Positions 1 to 8,777 of a DNA stretch of 64,000 bases are shown piece by piece. The position numbers were made by a program, and so were the translations under genes. This stretch comes from Clostridium sp. GTDB taxonomy: Bacteria > Bacillota > Clostridia > Clostridiales > Clostridiaceae. The notes below the pieces were generated by a model. It did not search any database and was not told the DNA's origin. It saw only the letters and a program-made list of their open reading frames with translations. The stretch is from contig NZ_JARIDH010000022.1 in the NCBI RefSeq assembly GCF_029267215.1, positions 62,001 through 126,000 on the forward strand. The letters are read 5' to 3'. Position 1 is the stretch's first letter; every line of letters begins with the position of its first letter.

Positions 1-832
1 CTTTATATATTTCTAAAATACTTGAAGCAACCTGTTTAACTTCATCCTTACTATTTGAATCTAACATTGGAATATCCAGTTCTAACTTATTGCCACCTAA
101 TTTTCCTACGCTAAATCCATTTAAATCAATAAAAGAAACTTTTTCATAATTACTGGTTGTTGTAGTTTTTATATAATTACTAGGATTTATTTCTATATCT
201 GTTGGCTGAATAGTTGTTATATCTAATAAGCCATTTCTTATTACAGCAAACCCACCAACTATAATTGCAATATCTCTTAAAACCTGTCTATAATTAATAT
301 CCTCTGGTCTAGCTTTAATTATTAAGTCAGAATTATTATATTTACCACTAGATAGTCTTTCTGTGAGCTTTAAATTAAACACCTTACTTATATCACTTAT
401 TATTGTATGTATTGTCATAGGATATTGTAGTGTTGTTTTATAAGGTACATCCATATCAATAAAACTATCATAACATTCAAGTTTTATTTTCTTTCCAGTT
501 TCCTTTACTTCAAATACTTTATATTCTCCATATTCAACATATTCAAAACTTGTATTATCTAATTCAATTCCAAAGATTAATTTAAATTTTAAATTCTTAA
601 ATTTAAAATCTGTGTACTGGTTAAAGTAATTGCTTAATTCAATATCAACACTAGTTGCTATTGCTCCACCAAGTTTAAATTCTTCTCCGCTTAGAATAGA
701 TTCATTTATAGAAATAGAAATAATATCAGTGTCAGTTATAGTTAATTTTTCATTTTCAAATATAATCTTACTACATACAACCCTACTATTTTTTCTTATA
801 GCTGCTTTATAATCATTAGATACATCTCTCAT
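1..832 (-). CDS. phage tail protein, partial (runs off window start)
   Basis: An open minus-strand frame starts at the ATG at 832 (MRDVSNDYKA) and reads without a stop to the window edge, giving 277 codons of N-terminal sequence. It follows the tape measure and the DUF6711 gene in the late operon, where siphoviruses carry distal tail or baseplate proteins. Polar and beta-rich stretches suit a tail-hub or baseplate protein, but I recognise no specific domain. The exact role (hub, endopeptidase-tail or adaptor) cannot be decided because the C-terminus is missing. Confidence 0.7.
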   Translation of the reverse strand, partial: MRDVSNDYKAAIRKNSRVVCSKIIFENEKLTITDTDIISISINESILSGEEFKLGGAIATSVDIELSNYFNQYTDFKFKNLKFKLIFGIELDNTSFEYVEYGEYKVFEVKETGKKIKLECYDSFIDMDVPYKTTLQYPMTIHTIISDISKVFNLKLTERLSSGKYNNSDLIIKARPEDINYRQVLRDIAIIVGGFAVIRNGLLDITTIQPTDIEINPSNYIKTTTTSNYEKVSFIDLNGFSVGKLGGNKLELDIPMLDSNSKDEVKQVASSILEIYK

Positions 833-841
833 AAACTTCAC

Positions 842-1189
842 CTATTTCTCGATGAAATTCATCTTTAAGCCTTTCCAACGAATTTCTCCATTTAAATAAG
901 ATAATGCTGGTGTGGTTCTATCACCAACGTAAAAATTTTTGGTTAACATTCTACCCTCCATTGGATCTGGATAAGTAACTTCAAAAAATATATCCTTAAC
1001 AGCTTTAAGCAACTCAGAACATTCCTCTACTCCTAATGTTCCCCATTCACAATTAAGTTTTCTTTTCGTTGCTATTCTATCTCGCAACATTTCACCTCTT
1101 GCATTTCTATTAGTTTCACCATCTATATCATTTAAGCTAACTTCAAATACTTTAGGAGTGGCTATTTCCACTCCATTTACAATTAACAT
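842..1189 (-). CDS. DUF6711-like phage tail protein
   Basis: 115 residues, between the tape measure and the partial tail gene. The start MLIVNGVEI and the central LNCEWGTL segment resemble small tail proteins of Firmicute siphoviruses annotated DUF6711. The position suggests a distal-tail or tail-tip component. There is no signal peptide or membrane segment. It lies 18 bases after the tape-measure stop and 9 bases before the next start, so co-transcription is clear. The function is inferred from family and position. Confidence 0.65.
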   Translation of the reverse strand: MLIVNGVEIATPKVFEVSLNDIDGETNRNARGEMLRDRIATKRKLNCEWGTLGVEECSELLKAVKDIFFEVTYPDPMEGRMLTKNFYVGDRTTPALSYLNGEIRWKGLKMNFIEK

Positions 1190-1207
1190 AAAACCACTCC
1201 TATATAC

Positions 1208-4200
1208 TTATATATTTAATATTTGTTTTCCAGTTTGTCTTTCTAATCTTCTAAATGCTTTTATTATTAAGTCACCTATCTTATCATCTCCAACTTTTAA
1301 TTCTAAGATTAAATCTCCACCACTATTATTCCCACTATTTACTTGCATTAAGTTTACTAATGAATTAGCTAATAAAGCTCCTACTTTATCAGTCCATCCA
1401 GTATTATTTTCAAGTGGTACTACTGCTTCTTGACCTGCTTCACCAATCATTGCTAATGTTGCTGAATTTACAACACCACCTTTTGCAAGGTATGGAACTT
1501 TAGGTAAATTAACACCAAAATGTGTTCCTCCAACCATTGGTACACCCTCTGGTATGTCTACACTTATTTTATTAAGTGCACCTATTGCACTATTAACTAA
1601 ACCAATTACTCCATTAAGTGGTGCTTTAATAACAGAACCTAAACCATTCATAATTCCACCCAAAATATCAACAACACCTTGCCAAGCTAATCTCCAATTT
1701 CCAGTAAACACACCTCTAATAAATGATATTATACCGTTAAATATTCTCTTTATAGCATTCCAAATGTTGTTTATATTTCTACTTAATGCATTAAGTGGTT
1801 CACCTAAAAACCCTATTTTTTTAGTCCAATCTATACTAAATATAGATGATAACCAGGTGTTAAATGATGAAAATACAGTCTTTATATTTATAAAAGTTAC
1901 TTTTATAAAAGATTTAAAATCATTATATTTACTTTCAATACTTTTAATAGAATTTGAAATAGAATTAACGATACTATCAACTATTGATACTACTATATTT
2001 GAAATTGTAGATAAAGCAAAATGTATTGAATCTCTTATAGCACTTAATACTAAGGAAATAGTGCCCCTTATAGTTTGCAATATAGCAGTTATATATGAAC
2101 TTATATAATCTATAATTCCACATACTATTCCTTTAATAACTTCCCATATACCACCGAATATTTCTTTTACTCCTTCCCAAGCTCTTGACCAATTGCCAGT
2201 GAAAATACCTATTAAGAAGTCTATTATTCCGCTTAGTATATCTATAATACCACCAAGAATCTGTGCTATTCTTCCTACAAATGAAATTACTAAAGATACT
2301 ATTGTTTCAATTATAGGAGCTAAAACCGGAACAACATTAGTTACTATCCAGTTAATTAATGGAACTATTACATTTTGCCATAATAAAGTTAAAGCATCTG
2401 CTATCTTTCCTATTAACTCTAACAATTTATTTATAGTTGGTTGAATATTTGTTGTCCAAACAGTAGCGAATTGAGTTGCTAATGTTTGAAGCAGTGGTGC
2501 AATATAAGTATTATAAGCATCAAGTATAGTACTAACTATTGAACTTAATCCTGCTGCTATGGCATCAAACATAGGTTTTAAGTGTTCGTCATATACTGAA
2601 CTCATCTTATCAAAGGTATCTTTAACAGCATTGTTTAAAGTTGATAAAATAGTACTTAAAGGTGCTAGTGTATTTTCTATTGCAACTTTAAATTTATCAG
2701 CATTATCTATAATAGGCTGAGCAATACAATTAATTATATCTCTACCAAATTTCGATGCTATTTCCATGCTTCCTAAAAAGGCATTACTAAATATACCAAT
2801 AATATCTGCTGTGCATTGTTTAGCTGTATCTCCTCTAAACACTTCAAAAATATTAGCTATAGAAACAACTAAATCTCCCATTATTTTTAATGTTTCTGAT
2901 TCTACATTAAAAATTGAAATTATTTTTTTCTTAATATAATCTCCATCTTGTTGTAGATACTTATCTATTCCACCTAATAAATTTTCTGCTATAGTTGTTC
3001 CTATACTTACAGTACTACCAGCTAATTTTCCCCAATACAAAAAGATTGAATTAATATAATTATTAGCTGCTCCAATTACTTTTGGATCCAAAAATATATT
3101 TTTTAGACTTTCTTTTATACCTTTTATATGTCCATTTATTCTTTTTATGCTATTTTCAAAGTCATCACCTAATCCTATTTTGAAGCCTTCGTTAAATAAA
3201 TTTTTTAATTCATTTAATTTTGCAATTAACCCGTTAGTAGAACCAGTTGCTTTATTAGTTTCATCTGATATTTTATTTAATCCTGAGGGAGAACTAATAG
3301 GACCTCCACCACCATCTGAGCTAGGTTCTTTCTTTTGTAGTTTATTGATTTCATCAAAACCCATTAAATTATTTAATTTCTTAGCTTTTTTACCTGTCTT
3401 ATCTAGTTCTTTATTGTACTGTCCTTGTGCCTTAGCTCCATTCAATGCATTAGTACTTAATCCCTTCATACTATCTTTAGGAATTATTGGTTTTCTAGTG
3501 TTTTGACCAAATAATGTTTGCATGAAATTAGCAATATGTCCTGTTACTGTTCTTAATTCCATTGCAAAGTTTGTTAATATAGGTAACACTACATTTAATA
3601 TAGGTAAAAATGCATTACCTATATTTAAAGCAACATCTTTTAATACTGCAACTAACTGTTGTAAGCTACTATTAGTATTATTAAATACCTCTCCACCAAA
3701 CTTTTTAGTTGTTTGTTCTAATATTGCAAACAGTCTAATCTGTTGTTGGGTTTGAAAATCTAATTGATCCCATGACTTTCCATTAGCAAATCTTTTAAAA
3801 GCATCTGTAGATTGTAGCATAGCTACATTTACGTTAATACCTAAATCCTCAATCGCCTCTGTATTACCTAAAAGACCTGACCTTATTCTTTCCATAACAT
3901 CACTCATGGTTCTTCCAGTTCCACTAGCTATAATACTAGATGCTTTTAATAAATCTGTTGTATACTTAAATGTTTGCTGAGTATCAGAAGTAAAACCACT
4001 AACTAGATTAGAATAAACAGCACCATAATTTAATGCATCTGATTTACTCATATTAAAAGCTAGAGCACTATCACTTGCCCATTTCAAAAATTGTTGAGAA
4101 CTTTCTCCCATAGTTCTCTGAATTTGTTGAATAGCACTCTCTACTTTTAAAGCCATTGTAGTTGAGCTTTTAATATATTGAGCTAATTTAGATAATCCGT

Positions 4201-4387
4201 AACCAATAGATATTCCTGCAAATAAATTTTTAAAACTATTTCTTACACTATTTGTTTCTCTATTAACTACATTTGACATTCTTGTAATCTCTCTATTTAC
4301 TCTTGCAACTTCTTGCCTTACTCCTTCTGTTTGAGCTTCTATAACAACTTGAAGCCTTTCTAAAGTCATTCCACCGCCTTCGCTCAA
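1208..4387 (-). CDS. phage tail tape measure protein
   Basis: 1059 residues, the longest phage gene here. The N-terminal 60 residues are coiled-coil-like (VVIEAQTEGVRQEVARVNRE). They are followed by a typical tape-measure domain and a Gly-rich linker near residue 360. Residues about 640 to 860 contain long hydrophobic helical repeats, including two copies of a FTGNW motif (IGIFTGNWSRAWEGV and RGVFTGNWRLAWQGV). The C-terminal region, including GEAGQEAVVPLENN, is the conserved end found in many Gram-positive phage tape measures. The protein sets tail length and helps DNA injection. It lies directly after the chaperone T frame, as in lambda-like tail operons. Confidence 0.93.
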   Translation of the reverse strand: MSEGGGMTLERLQVVIEAQTEGVRQEVARVNREITRMSNVVNRETNSVRNSFKNLFAGISIGYGLSKLAQYIKSSTTMALKVESAIQQIQRTMGESSQQFLKWASDSALAFNMSKSDALNYGAVYSNLVSGFTSDTQQTFKYTTDLLKASSIIASGTGRTMSDVMERIRSGLLGNTEAIEDLGINVNVAMLQSTDAFKRFANGKSWDQLDFQTQQQIRLFAILEQTTKKFGGEVFNNTNSSLQQLVAVLKDVALNIGNAFLPILNVVLPILTNFAMELRTVTGHIANFMQTLFGQNTRKPIIPKDSMKGLSTNALNGAKAQGQYNKELDKTGKKAKKLNNLMGFDEINKLQKKEPSSDGGGGPISSPSGLNKISDETNKATGSTNGLIAKLNELKNLFNEGFKIGLGDDFENSIKRINGHIKGIKESLKNIFLDPKVIGAANNYINSIFLYWGKLAGSTVSIGTTIAENLLGGIDKYLQQDGDYIKKKIISIFNVESETLKIMGDLVVSIANIFEVFRGDTAKQCTADIIGIFSNAFLGSMEIASKFGRDIINCIAQPIIDNADKFKVAIENTLAPLSTILSTLNNAVKDTFDKMSSVYDEHLKPMFDAIAAGLSSIVSTILDAYNTYIAPLLQTLATQFATVWTTNIQPTINKLLELIGKIADALTLLWQNVIVPLINWIVTNVVPVLAPIIETIVSLVISFVGRIAQILGGIIDILSGIIDFLIGIFTGNWSRAWEGVKEIFGGIWEVIKGIVCGIIDYISSYITAILQTIRGTISLVLSAIRDSIHFALSTISNIVVSIVDSIVNSISNSIKSIESKYNDFKSFIKVTFINIKTVFSSFNTWLSSIFSIDWTKKIGFLGEPLNALSRNINNIWNAIKRIFNGIISFIRGVFTGNWRLAWQGVVDILGGIMNGLGSVIKAPLNGVIGLVNSAIGALNKISVDIPEGVPMVGGTHFGVNLPKVPYLAKGGVVNSATLAMIGEAGQEAVVPLENNTGWTDKVGALLANSLVNLMQVNSGNNSGGDLILELKVGDDKIGDLIIKAFRRLERQTGKQILNI

Positions 4388-4389
4388 TC

Positions 4390-4683
4390 TTATTCCTCCT
4401 TCCTTTTAAAACTTAAATTATGTCTTAAAGCAAAATCTTTCATTCTAGCTTTATTTAACTCTAATTCTTTTAATTTTTTCTTTTCATCTAGTAACTCTTT
4501 TTCAGTTTTAAATAGACTTGGGAATAAATCTTCTGGAGTGGATATTTTAGTATCTTTATTAAATAAAGAACTCATATATTCACCTATCTGTCTAGCTAGA
4601 ATAGAATTTAAAACTATCTTTGTTTTTAAATCAGCTTCTCTTTTCTTCTCTTCAAGTTCTTGTTTTCTATAAGCACTCTCCAT
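4390..4683 (-). CDS. tail assembly chaperone, T part of a G-GT frameshift pair
   Basis: As an ATG-started frame this is 97 charged, helical residues. The same frame stays open upstream to about 4801, adding roughly 39 residues (NERIESYTDL... GYTPSLFWDS... QEIFDL) before the Met. It overlaps the end of the gpG-like gene in the -1 frame. Its place between gpG and the tape measure matches lambda gpGT. I infer that it is normally made as the C-terminal extension of gpG, about 257 residues in total, after a -1 slip on an A6 run. Independent initiation at the ATG is possible but no good ribosome site is evident. Confidence 0.75.
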   Translation of the reverse strand: MESAYRKQELEEKKREADLKTKIVLNSILARQIGEYMSSLFNKDTKISTPEDLFPSLFKTEKELLDEKKKLKELELNKARMKDFALRHNLSFKRKEE

Positions 4684-4787
4684 TAAATCGAATATTTCTT
4701 GTAGTGTAGAATCCCAAAATAAAGAAGGAGTATATCCTAAATCTAAAAACTTAGGATATAGCTCCTTAATTAAATCTGTATAACTTT

Positions 4788-5162
4788 CTATTCGTTCATT
4801 TTTTCTTGAACTTCCTGTTGTTTCTCTTCCATCTGTTCTGTCTGTGCTTCCGTAAAAAAACCACTTACTTTATAAACATCCATAATTACATTACTAAAGA
4901 ATTCTAACTGGCTTCCACCTTCATCAATGTATTTATCAAACATATCTTGTACATCTTTATATTTTAAATTTGCATTATAATCTTTTAATGCATAATGTGC
5001 TATTGTAAGCATTATACTTAATGCAGGTATGCTACTAGTGTTAATTACATTTAACATACTTGTACCTAATTTCTCTTCTAAAGCACATAATGTGCTTGTT
5101 TTAAGTTTTAGCTTATATTCCTCTTCGCCTATTTTCCATGTTGCAAATTGTTTTCTTGCCAT
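4788..5162 (-). CDS. tail assembly chaperone, gpG-like
   Basis: 124 residues starting MARKQFATWKIGEEEYKLKL, with an acidic Gln/Glu-rich C-terminus (QEVQEKMNE). Size and the position between major tail protein and tape measure fit the gpG-type chaperone that holds the tape measure during tail polymerisation. The final codons overlap the T frame in -1 register at an A6 run. It is about 40 bp downstream of the major tail gene and has its own ribosome site (GAAAGGA). Confidence 0.75.
   Translation of the reverse strand: MARKQFATWKIGEEEYKLKLKTSTLCALEEKLGTSMLNVINTSSIPALSIMLTIAHYALKDYNANLKYKDVQDMFDKYIDEGGSQLEFFSNVIMDVYKVSGFFTEAQTEQMEEKQQEVQEKMNE
4799..4804 (-). promoter_or_regulatory. probable -1 frameshift slippery site (A6 run)
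   Basis: On the coding strand the zero frame reads GAA AAA ATG AAC GAA TAG, with six consecutive A residues just before the gpG stop. Slipping back by one on AAA yields AAA AAT GAA CGA ATA and joins the open T frame. It is not a perfect X-XXY-YYZ heptamer, so single-tRNA slippage is more likely than tandem slippage. Lambda-type gpG/gpGT frameshifting is established; its use here is inferred. Confidence 0.6.
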
Positions 5163-5201
5163 TTTAATTCATCCTTTCTATTCTTCTTACCTTCAATAAA
5201 A

Positions 5202-5615
5202 TTAAGCGGGATCAGTAACTTTAATATCACTTTGTAATGCCATTTTTAAAGTGAAATCAATTGGATCATTAACTCCACCGCCTCCTAAAGTTACACTTAC
5301 TTGTGCATCCCAATTGAACTTAGTTCCATCTGGGAAAGTTTCTTCAAAACTTAACTTTTCTTTTGAATCTGCTGCCTTTCTTAATATTCTATATGCACTT
5401 GAATCACTTGAATTATCATATTTAAATTTAAATTCTAAATCTCCTGGATCACCTATTCCATATTCATATTGCTTAACTGTATCTGATAAACAAGTATTTT
5501 CTACTTTTTCAGGTTCATTACCCATTTCTGGTACTTCCTTTAATCCTTTTAAAACTATATAAGAACTTCCACCACTCTGAGCTTTATAACCTAAAGTTAT
5601 TCCATTAGCTAACAT
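5202..5615 (-). CDS. major tail protein
   Basis: 137 residues, beginning MLANGITLGYKAQSGGSSYIVLKGLKE. It contains a TVKQYEYGIGDPGDLEFKFKYDN segment typical of short major tail (tube) proteins of clostridial and lactobacillal siphoviruses. A beta-rich sequence and its location between the tail terminator and the chaperones support this role. It forms the tail tube by polymerising around the tape measure. Confidence 0.8.
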   Translation of the reverse strand: MLANGITLGYKAQSGGSSYIVLKGLKEVPEMGNEPEKVENTCLSDTVKQYEYGIGDPGDLEFKFKYDNSSDSSAYRILRKAADSKEKLSFEETFPDGTKFNWDAQVSVTLGGGGVNDPIDFTLKMALQSDIKVTDPA

Positions 5616-5621
5616 ATTTCA

Positions 5622-5984
5622 TCATCCTTTCGCACTATATACTCTCATGTTATTAACATCAATTATTCCTTCGTATCTCATTACTTTATGTCTTAATTGT
5701 TTCGGATCAGGAACATCAAGACATTGTATTCTTTCTAATCCTAATGAAGAAAGCACATCATCAATTGCTATAGCAATATCAGACGTGCTTTTATCATTCC
5801 ATATATCTATTTTATATCTTATATAAGCTTGCTGCTCTTTATCATCAGTTTTTAGAGTTATTCTATTATCTTCTTCTATATACTGAATTATAGGAAACGT
5901 GGCCCAATTTGATGGATATGAATCATTAATATTTTTACATACTTTTTTTAATTCATTAAATATTAAAGGCTTAATATTTATCAT
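5622..5984 (-). CDS. tail terminator / minor capsid-type protein
   Basis: 120 residues starting MINIKPLIFNELKKVC. The size, the YIRYKIDIWNDKS segment and the position between the gp10-like gene and the major tail gene fit the DUF3168/Gp17-like tail completion group that caps the tail tube at the head-proximal end. Its start overlaps the stop of the upstream gp10-like gene by 4 bases, suggesting translational coupling. Confidence 0.6.
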   Translation of the reverse strand: MINIKPLIFNELKKVCKNINDSYPSNWATFPIIQYIEEDNRITLKTDDKEQQAYIRYKIDIWNDKSTSDIAIAIDDVLSSLGLERIQCLDVPDPKQLRHKVMRYEGIIDVNNMRVYSAKG

Positions 5985-6415
5985 CTTCTAGCCACCTCTC
6001 TAATTGCTTTTTTAACATCTTTTTCAATTTCATTTAATACTTTATCTTTATTATTTTTCAAAGCTGGATATAAATAAGGTTGTGCTTCCATACCACTCCA
6101 ATCTTGCTTATATCTCACATTAACCTCAGTATTTGAATTAGAAGATTGTCCTCTAATTCCAGTTCCAAACTCAACGTAAGCTGCATGATCTGAATTAGTA
6201 TAAACCATTCCTTTTATAGTTCCTTTTTTTATAGAAACACTACTTCTTATGCTTTTTCTTAAATCCCCATCTCTTGCAGGACATAGTAATTTAGCTTCAT
6301 CCTTAACTAACTGTATATTCTTTCGCATTGACTTTTTTACTACTTCTTCAGCATTGACACCTAATTCATTTAATTTTTTCATTAAATTATCTATACCATT
6401 TATACTATTACTCAT
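5981..6415 (-). CDS. HK97 gp10-like tail component
   Basis: 144 residues. The sequence VKKSMRKNIQLVKDEAKLLCP followed by GDLRKSI and then YVEFGTG is the signature of the HK97 gp10/SPP1 gp16.1 family of head-tail joining or tail components. It overlaps its neighbours by 4 bases at both ends, so it lies in a tightly coupled head-tail joining block. Confidence 0.85.
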   Translation of the reverse strand: MSNSINGIDNLMKKLNELGVNAEEVVKKSMRKNIQLVKDEAKLLCPARDGDLRKSIRSSVSIKKGTIKGMVYTNSDHAAYVEFGTGIRGQSSNSNTEVNVRYKQDWSGMEAQPYLYPALKNNKDKVLNEIEKDVKKAIREVARR

Positions 6416-6735
6416 ATCTTTTCTAATTCAATAGCCAAATGTGAGTATCTTTTAATGCTTATAACCTTATAATCAGGCTTACTTTCTTTAGATACATATA
6501 CACAAATGCCATCTCCTTCATTTATTTCATATTCTCCATCGTAAAGCATATTTAATATATAGTTTAATCTTTCACCATAAATTTCTGCTTGTAACTTTCC
6601 AGTAGCAGGATATATATTAGCTTCTAATTCTATTGAAGTTTCATTAAAATCTAAATATATCCCTCCTTCAGAATCTTCAACATTTATTTTCTTTTTAAGA
6701 TAATAAGTTTTTTTATTCTTTATTCTCATTGGCAA
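6412..6735 (-). CDS. phage head closure / head-tail joining protein
   Basis: 107 residues, beta-rich. The start MPMRIKNKKTYYLKKKINVED and the NYILNMLYDGEYEINEGDGICV segment fit the small stopper (head closure) proteins found between the gp6-like adaptor and the gp10-like gene. Its start overlaps the upstream gene by 23 bases. Met3 (6729) is an alternative start. The role is inferred mainly from position. Confidence 0.6.
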   Translation of the reverse strand: MPMRIKNKKTYYLKKKINVEDSEGGIYLDFNETSIELEANIYPATGKLQAEIYGERLNYILNMLYDGEYEINEGDGICVYVSKESKPDYKVISIKRYSHLAIELEKI

Positions 6736-7036
6736 TTCTCACCGCCTTTAAATTTTTAAAAGCATTTAATCTTAATCTTATATCTTCTGGAATTTCTGTA
6801 GAATAAGAAACTGATACTCCACCTTCACTCCTGGAACTTTCTCCTTCACTTCCAATACGATTATAATAAATAATAGCTAATTTTCTTTGTAAAGGTTCTG
6901 CTTTAAGTGGTAACTTATCTCTATTGGTACAATCCAGTATTTCTGCTTCTGCATCCTCTAAAATAGTAGTTAATAAAGCATCTTTTTTATTATCCTTTAT
7001 ATCTAACATTACTTTTAATTTATCTAACTGTTCCAT
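6713..7036 (-). CDS. phage gp6-like head-tail connector
   Basis: 107 helical residues starting MEQLDKLKVMLDIKDNKKDALL, with an EILDCTNRDKLP motif and a C-terminal PEDIRLRLNAFKNLKAVR helix. This pattern is characteristic of HK97 gp6/SPP1 gp15 adaptors (DNA-packaging connector family), which dock under the portal. It is the first gene after the terminator that follows the capsid gene. The ribosome site is CGAGGT. Confidence 0.8.
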   Translation of the reverse strand: MEQLDKLKVMLDIKDNKKDALLTTILEDAEAEILDCTNRDKLPLKAEPLQRKLAIIYYNRIGSEGESSRSEGGVSVSYSTEIPEDIRLRLNAFKNLKAVRIANENKE

Positions 7037-7050
7037 AATAATACCTCGTT

Positions 7051-7085
7051 AAAAATAGAGAGAAAGGATTTTCCCTCTCTCTATT
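7051..7085 (-). terminator. intrinsic terminator after the major capsid gene
   Basis: The hairpin arms AATAGAGAGA and TCTCTCTATT overlap the capsid stop codon and lead on the minus strand into a U run. Tail genes continue in the same direction, so it probably gives partial termination that raises capsid mRNA relative to tail mRNA. Confidence 0.65.
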
Positions 7086-7998
7086 CTACTTTAGCTTTCT
7101 TTACACAAATTTGTATAGCAACCTCTCTCTCATCTAATATAAATACATCTTCAAAAGATTCTTCAAAATAAACATATTTACCCTGTGATAATGCTGATGG
7201 ATCTTGTAATTGTGAAAAAGAATAAGATACTATTGGTAATACAGCACTAGGATGAACTAATATCATAGCCATATTTTCAGCATCTTCTTTCGCTGTTATT
7301 CCACCACTTTCTTGTCCAGAACTTTTACCATCATTAAATGTGTACTTTGTTTTCATTAATGATGTCGGAACACCAATTACATCTACTTCATCAAGTCTTG
7401 AAACACTTCTTGATAGAGTTTTATCTCCGTTAGTTCTTACTATAGCTACAGCATTATCAAGTAAAGTTTTAGTATAAGTATCAACATAAAGTATTCTTCC
7501 AGTAGGTGGTACTAAACCTTCATCCATAGCATCCATCATAGCATCAAATTTAGCTAAAGCAGTTTTAGAAGTTAACTCCGCTGTTTCTGCTACAATAGCT
7601 GTTTTAGCATTCTTTAATGTATATAAAGTTGAAAACATCATTGCGTCTAATTCTGGAAACTTTTGAGTTTCATTCATTGTCTGAGTTATGTTTGTTATAG
7701 ATGCAACTTGATTAGTTTGATTAACGTCCTGCGGATGAACTAAAGTTTGCCAAATTCTATGATTTTTTAATTCTTTAGTTTCCCAATCATTAGAGAAATT
7801 CTGACTAAAATCACCAATCTTAGTTCTGTCTCCATTAACTCTACCTGTAGTTGATAAGACTGGTATTTTTACAGTCTTTGCATCAACAACTTTATATTTT
7901 TTACTATTATCTATGCTCCATAATCTTCCTGAATAAAGTACATAAGGATAAGCATTAGCTAATTCCTTTGCATATTGTGTTGCATAATTTACTGCCAT
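7081..7998 (-). CDS. major capsid protein
   Basis: 305 residues starting MAVNYATQYAKELANAYPYV. Landmarks of clostridial and lactobacillal phage major capsids include YKVVDAKTVKIPVLSTTG near residue 35, the MNETQKFPELDAMM segment near 110, and a C-terminal FILDEREVAIQI strand. It follows the DUF4355 scaffold gene, which is the standard order. It forms the head shell. The stop codon lies inside a terminator hairpin. Confidence 0.9.
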   Translation of the reverse strand: MAVNYATQYAKELANAYPYVLYSGRLWSIDNSKKYKVVDAKTVKIPVLSTTGRVNGDRTKIGDFSQNFSNDWETKELKNHRIWQTLVHPQDVNQTNQVASITNITQTMNETQKFPELDAMMFSTLYTLKNAKTAIVAETAELTSKTALAKFDAMMDAMDEGLVPPTGRILYVDTYTKTLLDNAVAIVRTNGDKTLSRSVSRLDEVDVIGVPTSLMKTKYTFNDGKSSGQESGGITAKEDAENMAMILVHPSAVLPIVSYSFSQLQDPSALSQGKYVYFEESFEDVFILDEREVAIQICVKKAKVE

Positions 7999-8019
7999 AT
8001 ATATTCCTTCTTTCTTTTA

Positions 8020-8676
8020 TTATTTTGTTGTTTTTGGTCTTACACCTTGAAAGTTAAATCCAAAAGTAGATGCCCCATTACTTTGTCCACCTTTAGGAAT
8101 TTCACTTCCTCTTAATTTTTCATTTACAGCTTTTTCTACGGCACCTTGAAAAGCCTTTTCTACTGCTTCAATACTTTTATTACAAGATTCTGCGTCAGAA
8201 TAGTTTAATATTTCTACTAATTCTTTAGGTAGATTCTTTTCTGCTAGAGTTTCATAAGCTTGTGCTTTTAATTCTCTAGTCGTAATATCTTTTTCTCTCT
8301 GCTCTAATTCTGATATTCTTTTTTCTTCTGCATACTTAGCTTTTTGCTCTGCATTCATCTTAGCTAATTTTTCAGCTTCTGTTTTAGCATTTTCTAGTTC
8401 AGTAGCCTTTTCTGTTTCCCATTTACCTTTTGCGGTTTCAAGAGCTTTAGCTACTCTCTTATCAAATTCACTTTGGTACTTCTTATCTTTTAATACATCA
8501 TCAAAAGATTTATCACCTTCATTGCCTTCTGCTCCTTCACCAGTAGAACTACCAGTACTAGTTTCTTCAGCTCCACCGGTACCCCCGTTACCTGCTCCAC
8601 CATCTGCATTTAAAAAAGGTCTAGATATTCCACCTAAACCAAATAACTGTAGATTCATTATTAAATTTCTTTTCAT
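8020..8676 (-). CDS. DUF4355-type capsid scaffolding protein
   Basis: A longer frame begins at 8718, but the ATG at 8676 has a strong ribosome site (CAAGGAGGA) and gives a 218-residue protein starting MKRNLIMNLQLFG, the usual start of this family. A Gly/Ser-rich acidic linker (about residues 20 to 60) is followed by a long coiled coil (KRVAKALETAKGKWETEKAT) and a C-terminal GFNFQGVRPK tail. Scaffolds chaperone procapsid assembly and leave the mature head. It sits directly upstream of the capsid gene. Confidence 0.88.
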   Translation of the reverse strand: MKRNLIMNLQLFGLGGISRPFLNADGGAGNGGTGGAEETSTGSSTGEGAEGNEGDKSFDDVLKDKKYQSEFDKRVAKALETAKGKWETEKATELENAKTEAEKLAKMNAEQKAKYAEEKRISELEQREKDITTRELKAQAYETLAEKNLPKELVEILNYSDAESCNKSIEAVEKAFQGAVEKAVNEKLRGSEIPKGGQSNGASTFGFNFQGVRPKTTK

Positions 8677-8750
8677 ATTTTCCTCCTTGCCCCTAGTGTT
8701 CAAGCCCACTAGATTCATTTTTTTAAACCTTTTAAAGCCATGCTTAGGGC

Positions 8751-8777
8751 AAAATAAAAAAGCCTTATTTCTAAGAC
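8751..8777 (-). terminator. intrinsic terminator after the Gp49-like gene
   Basis: On the minus strand GTCTTA-GAAA-TAAGGC is followed by TTTTTTATTTT. It abuts the stop of the upstream gene and precedes the scaffold. Confidence 0.7.

Noticed and set aside
630..812. Plus-strand frames opposite phage tail genes, and similar frames at 1158, 1554, 2193, 3147 and 3522
   Set aside because: They mirror well-supported minus-strand genes; hydrophobic low-complexity translations without ribosome sites.
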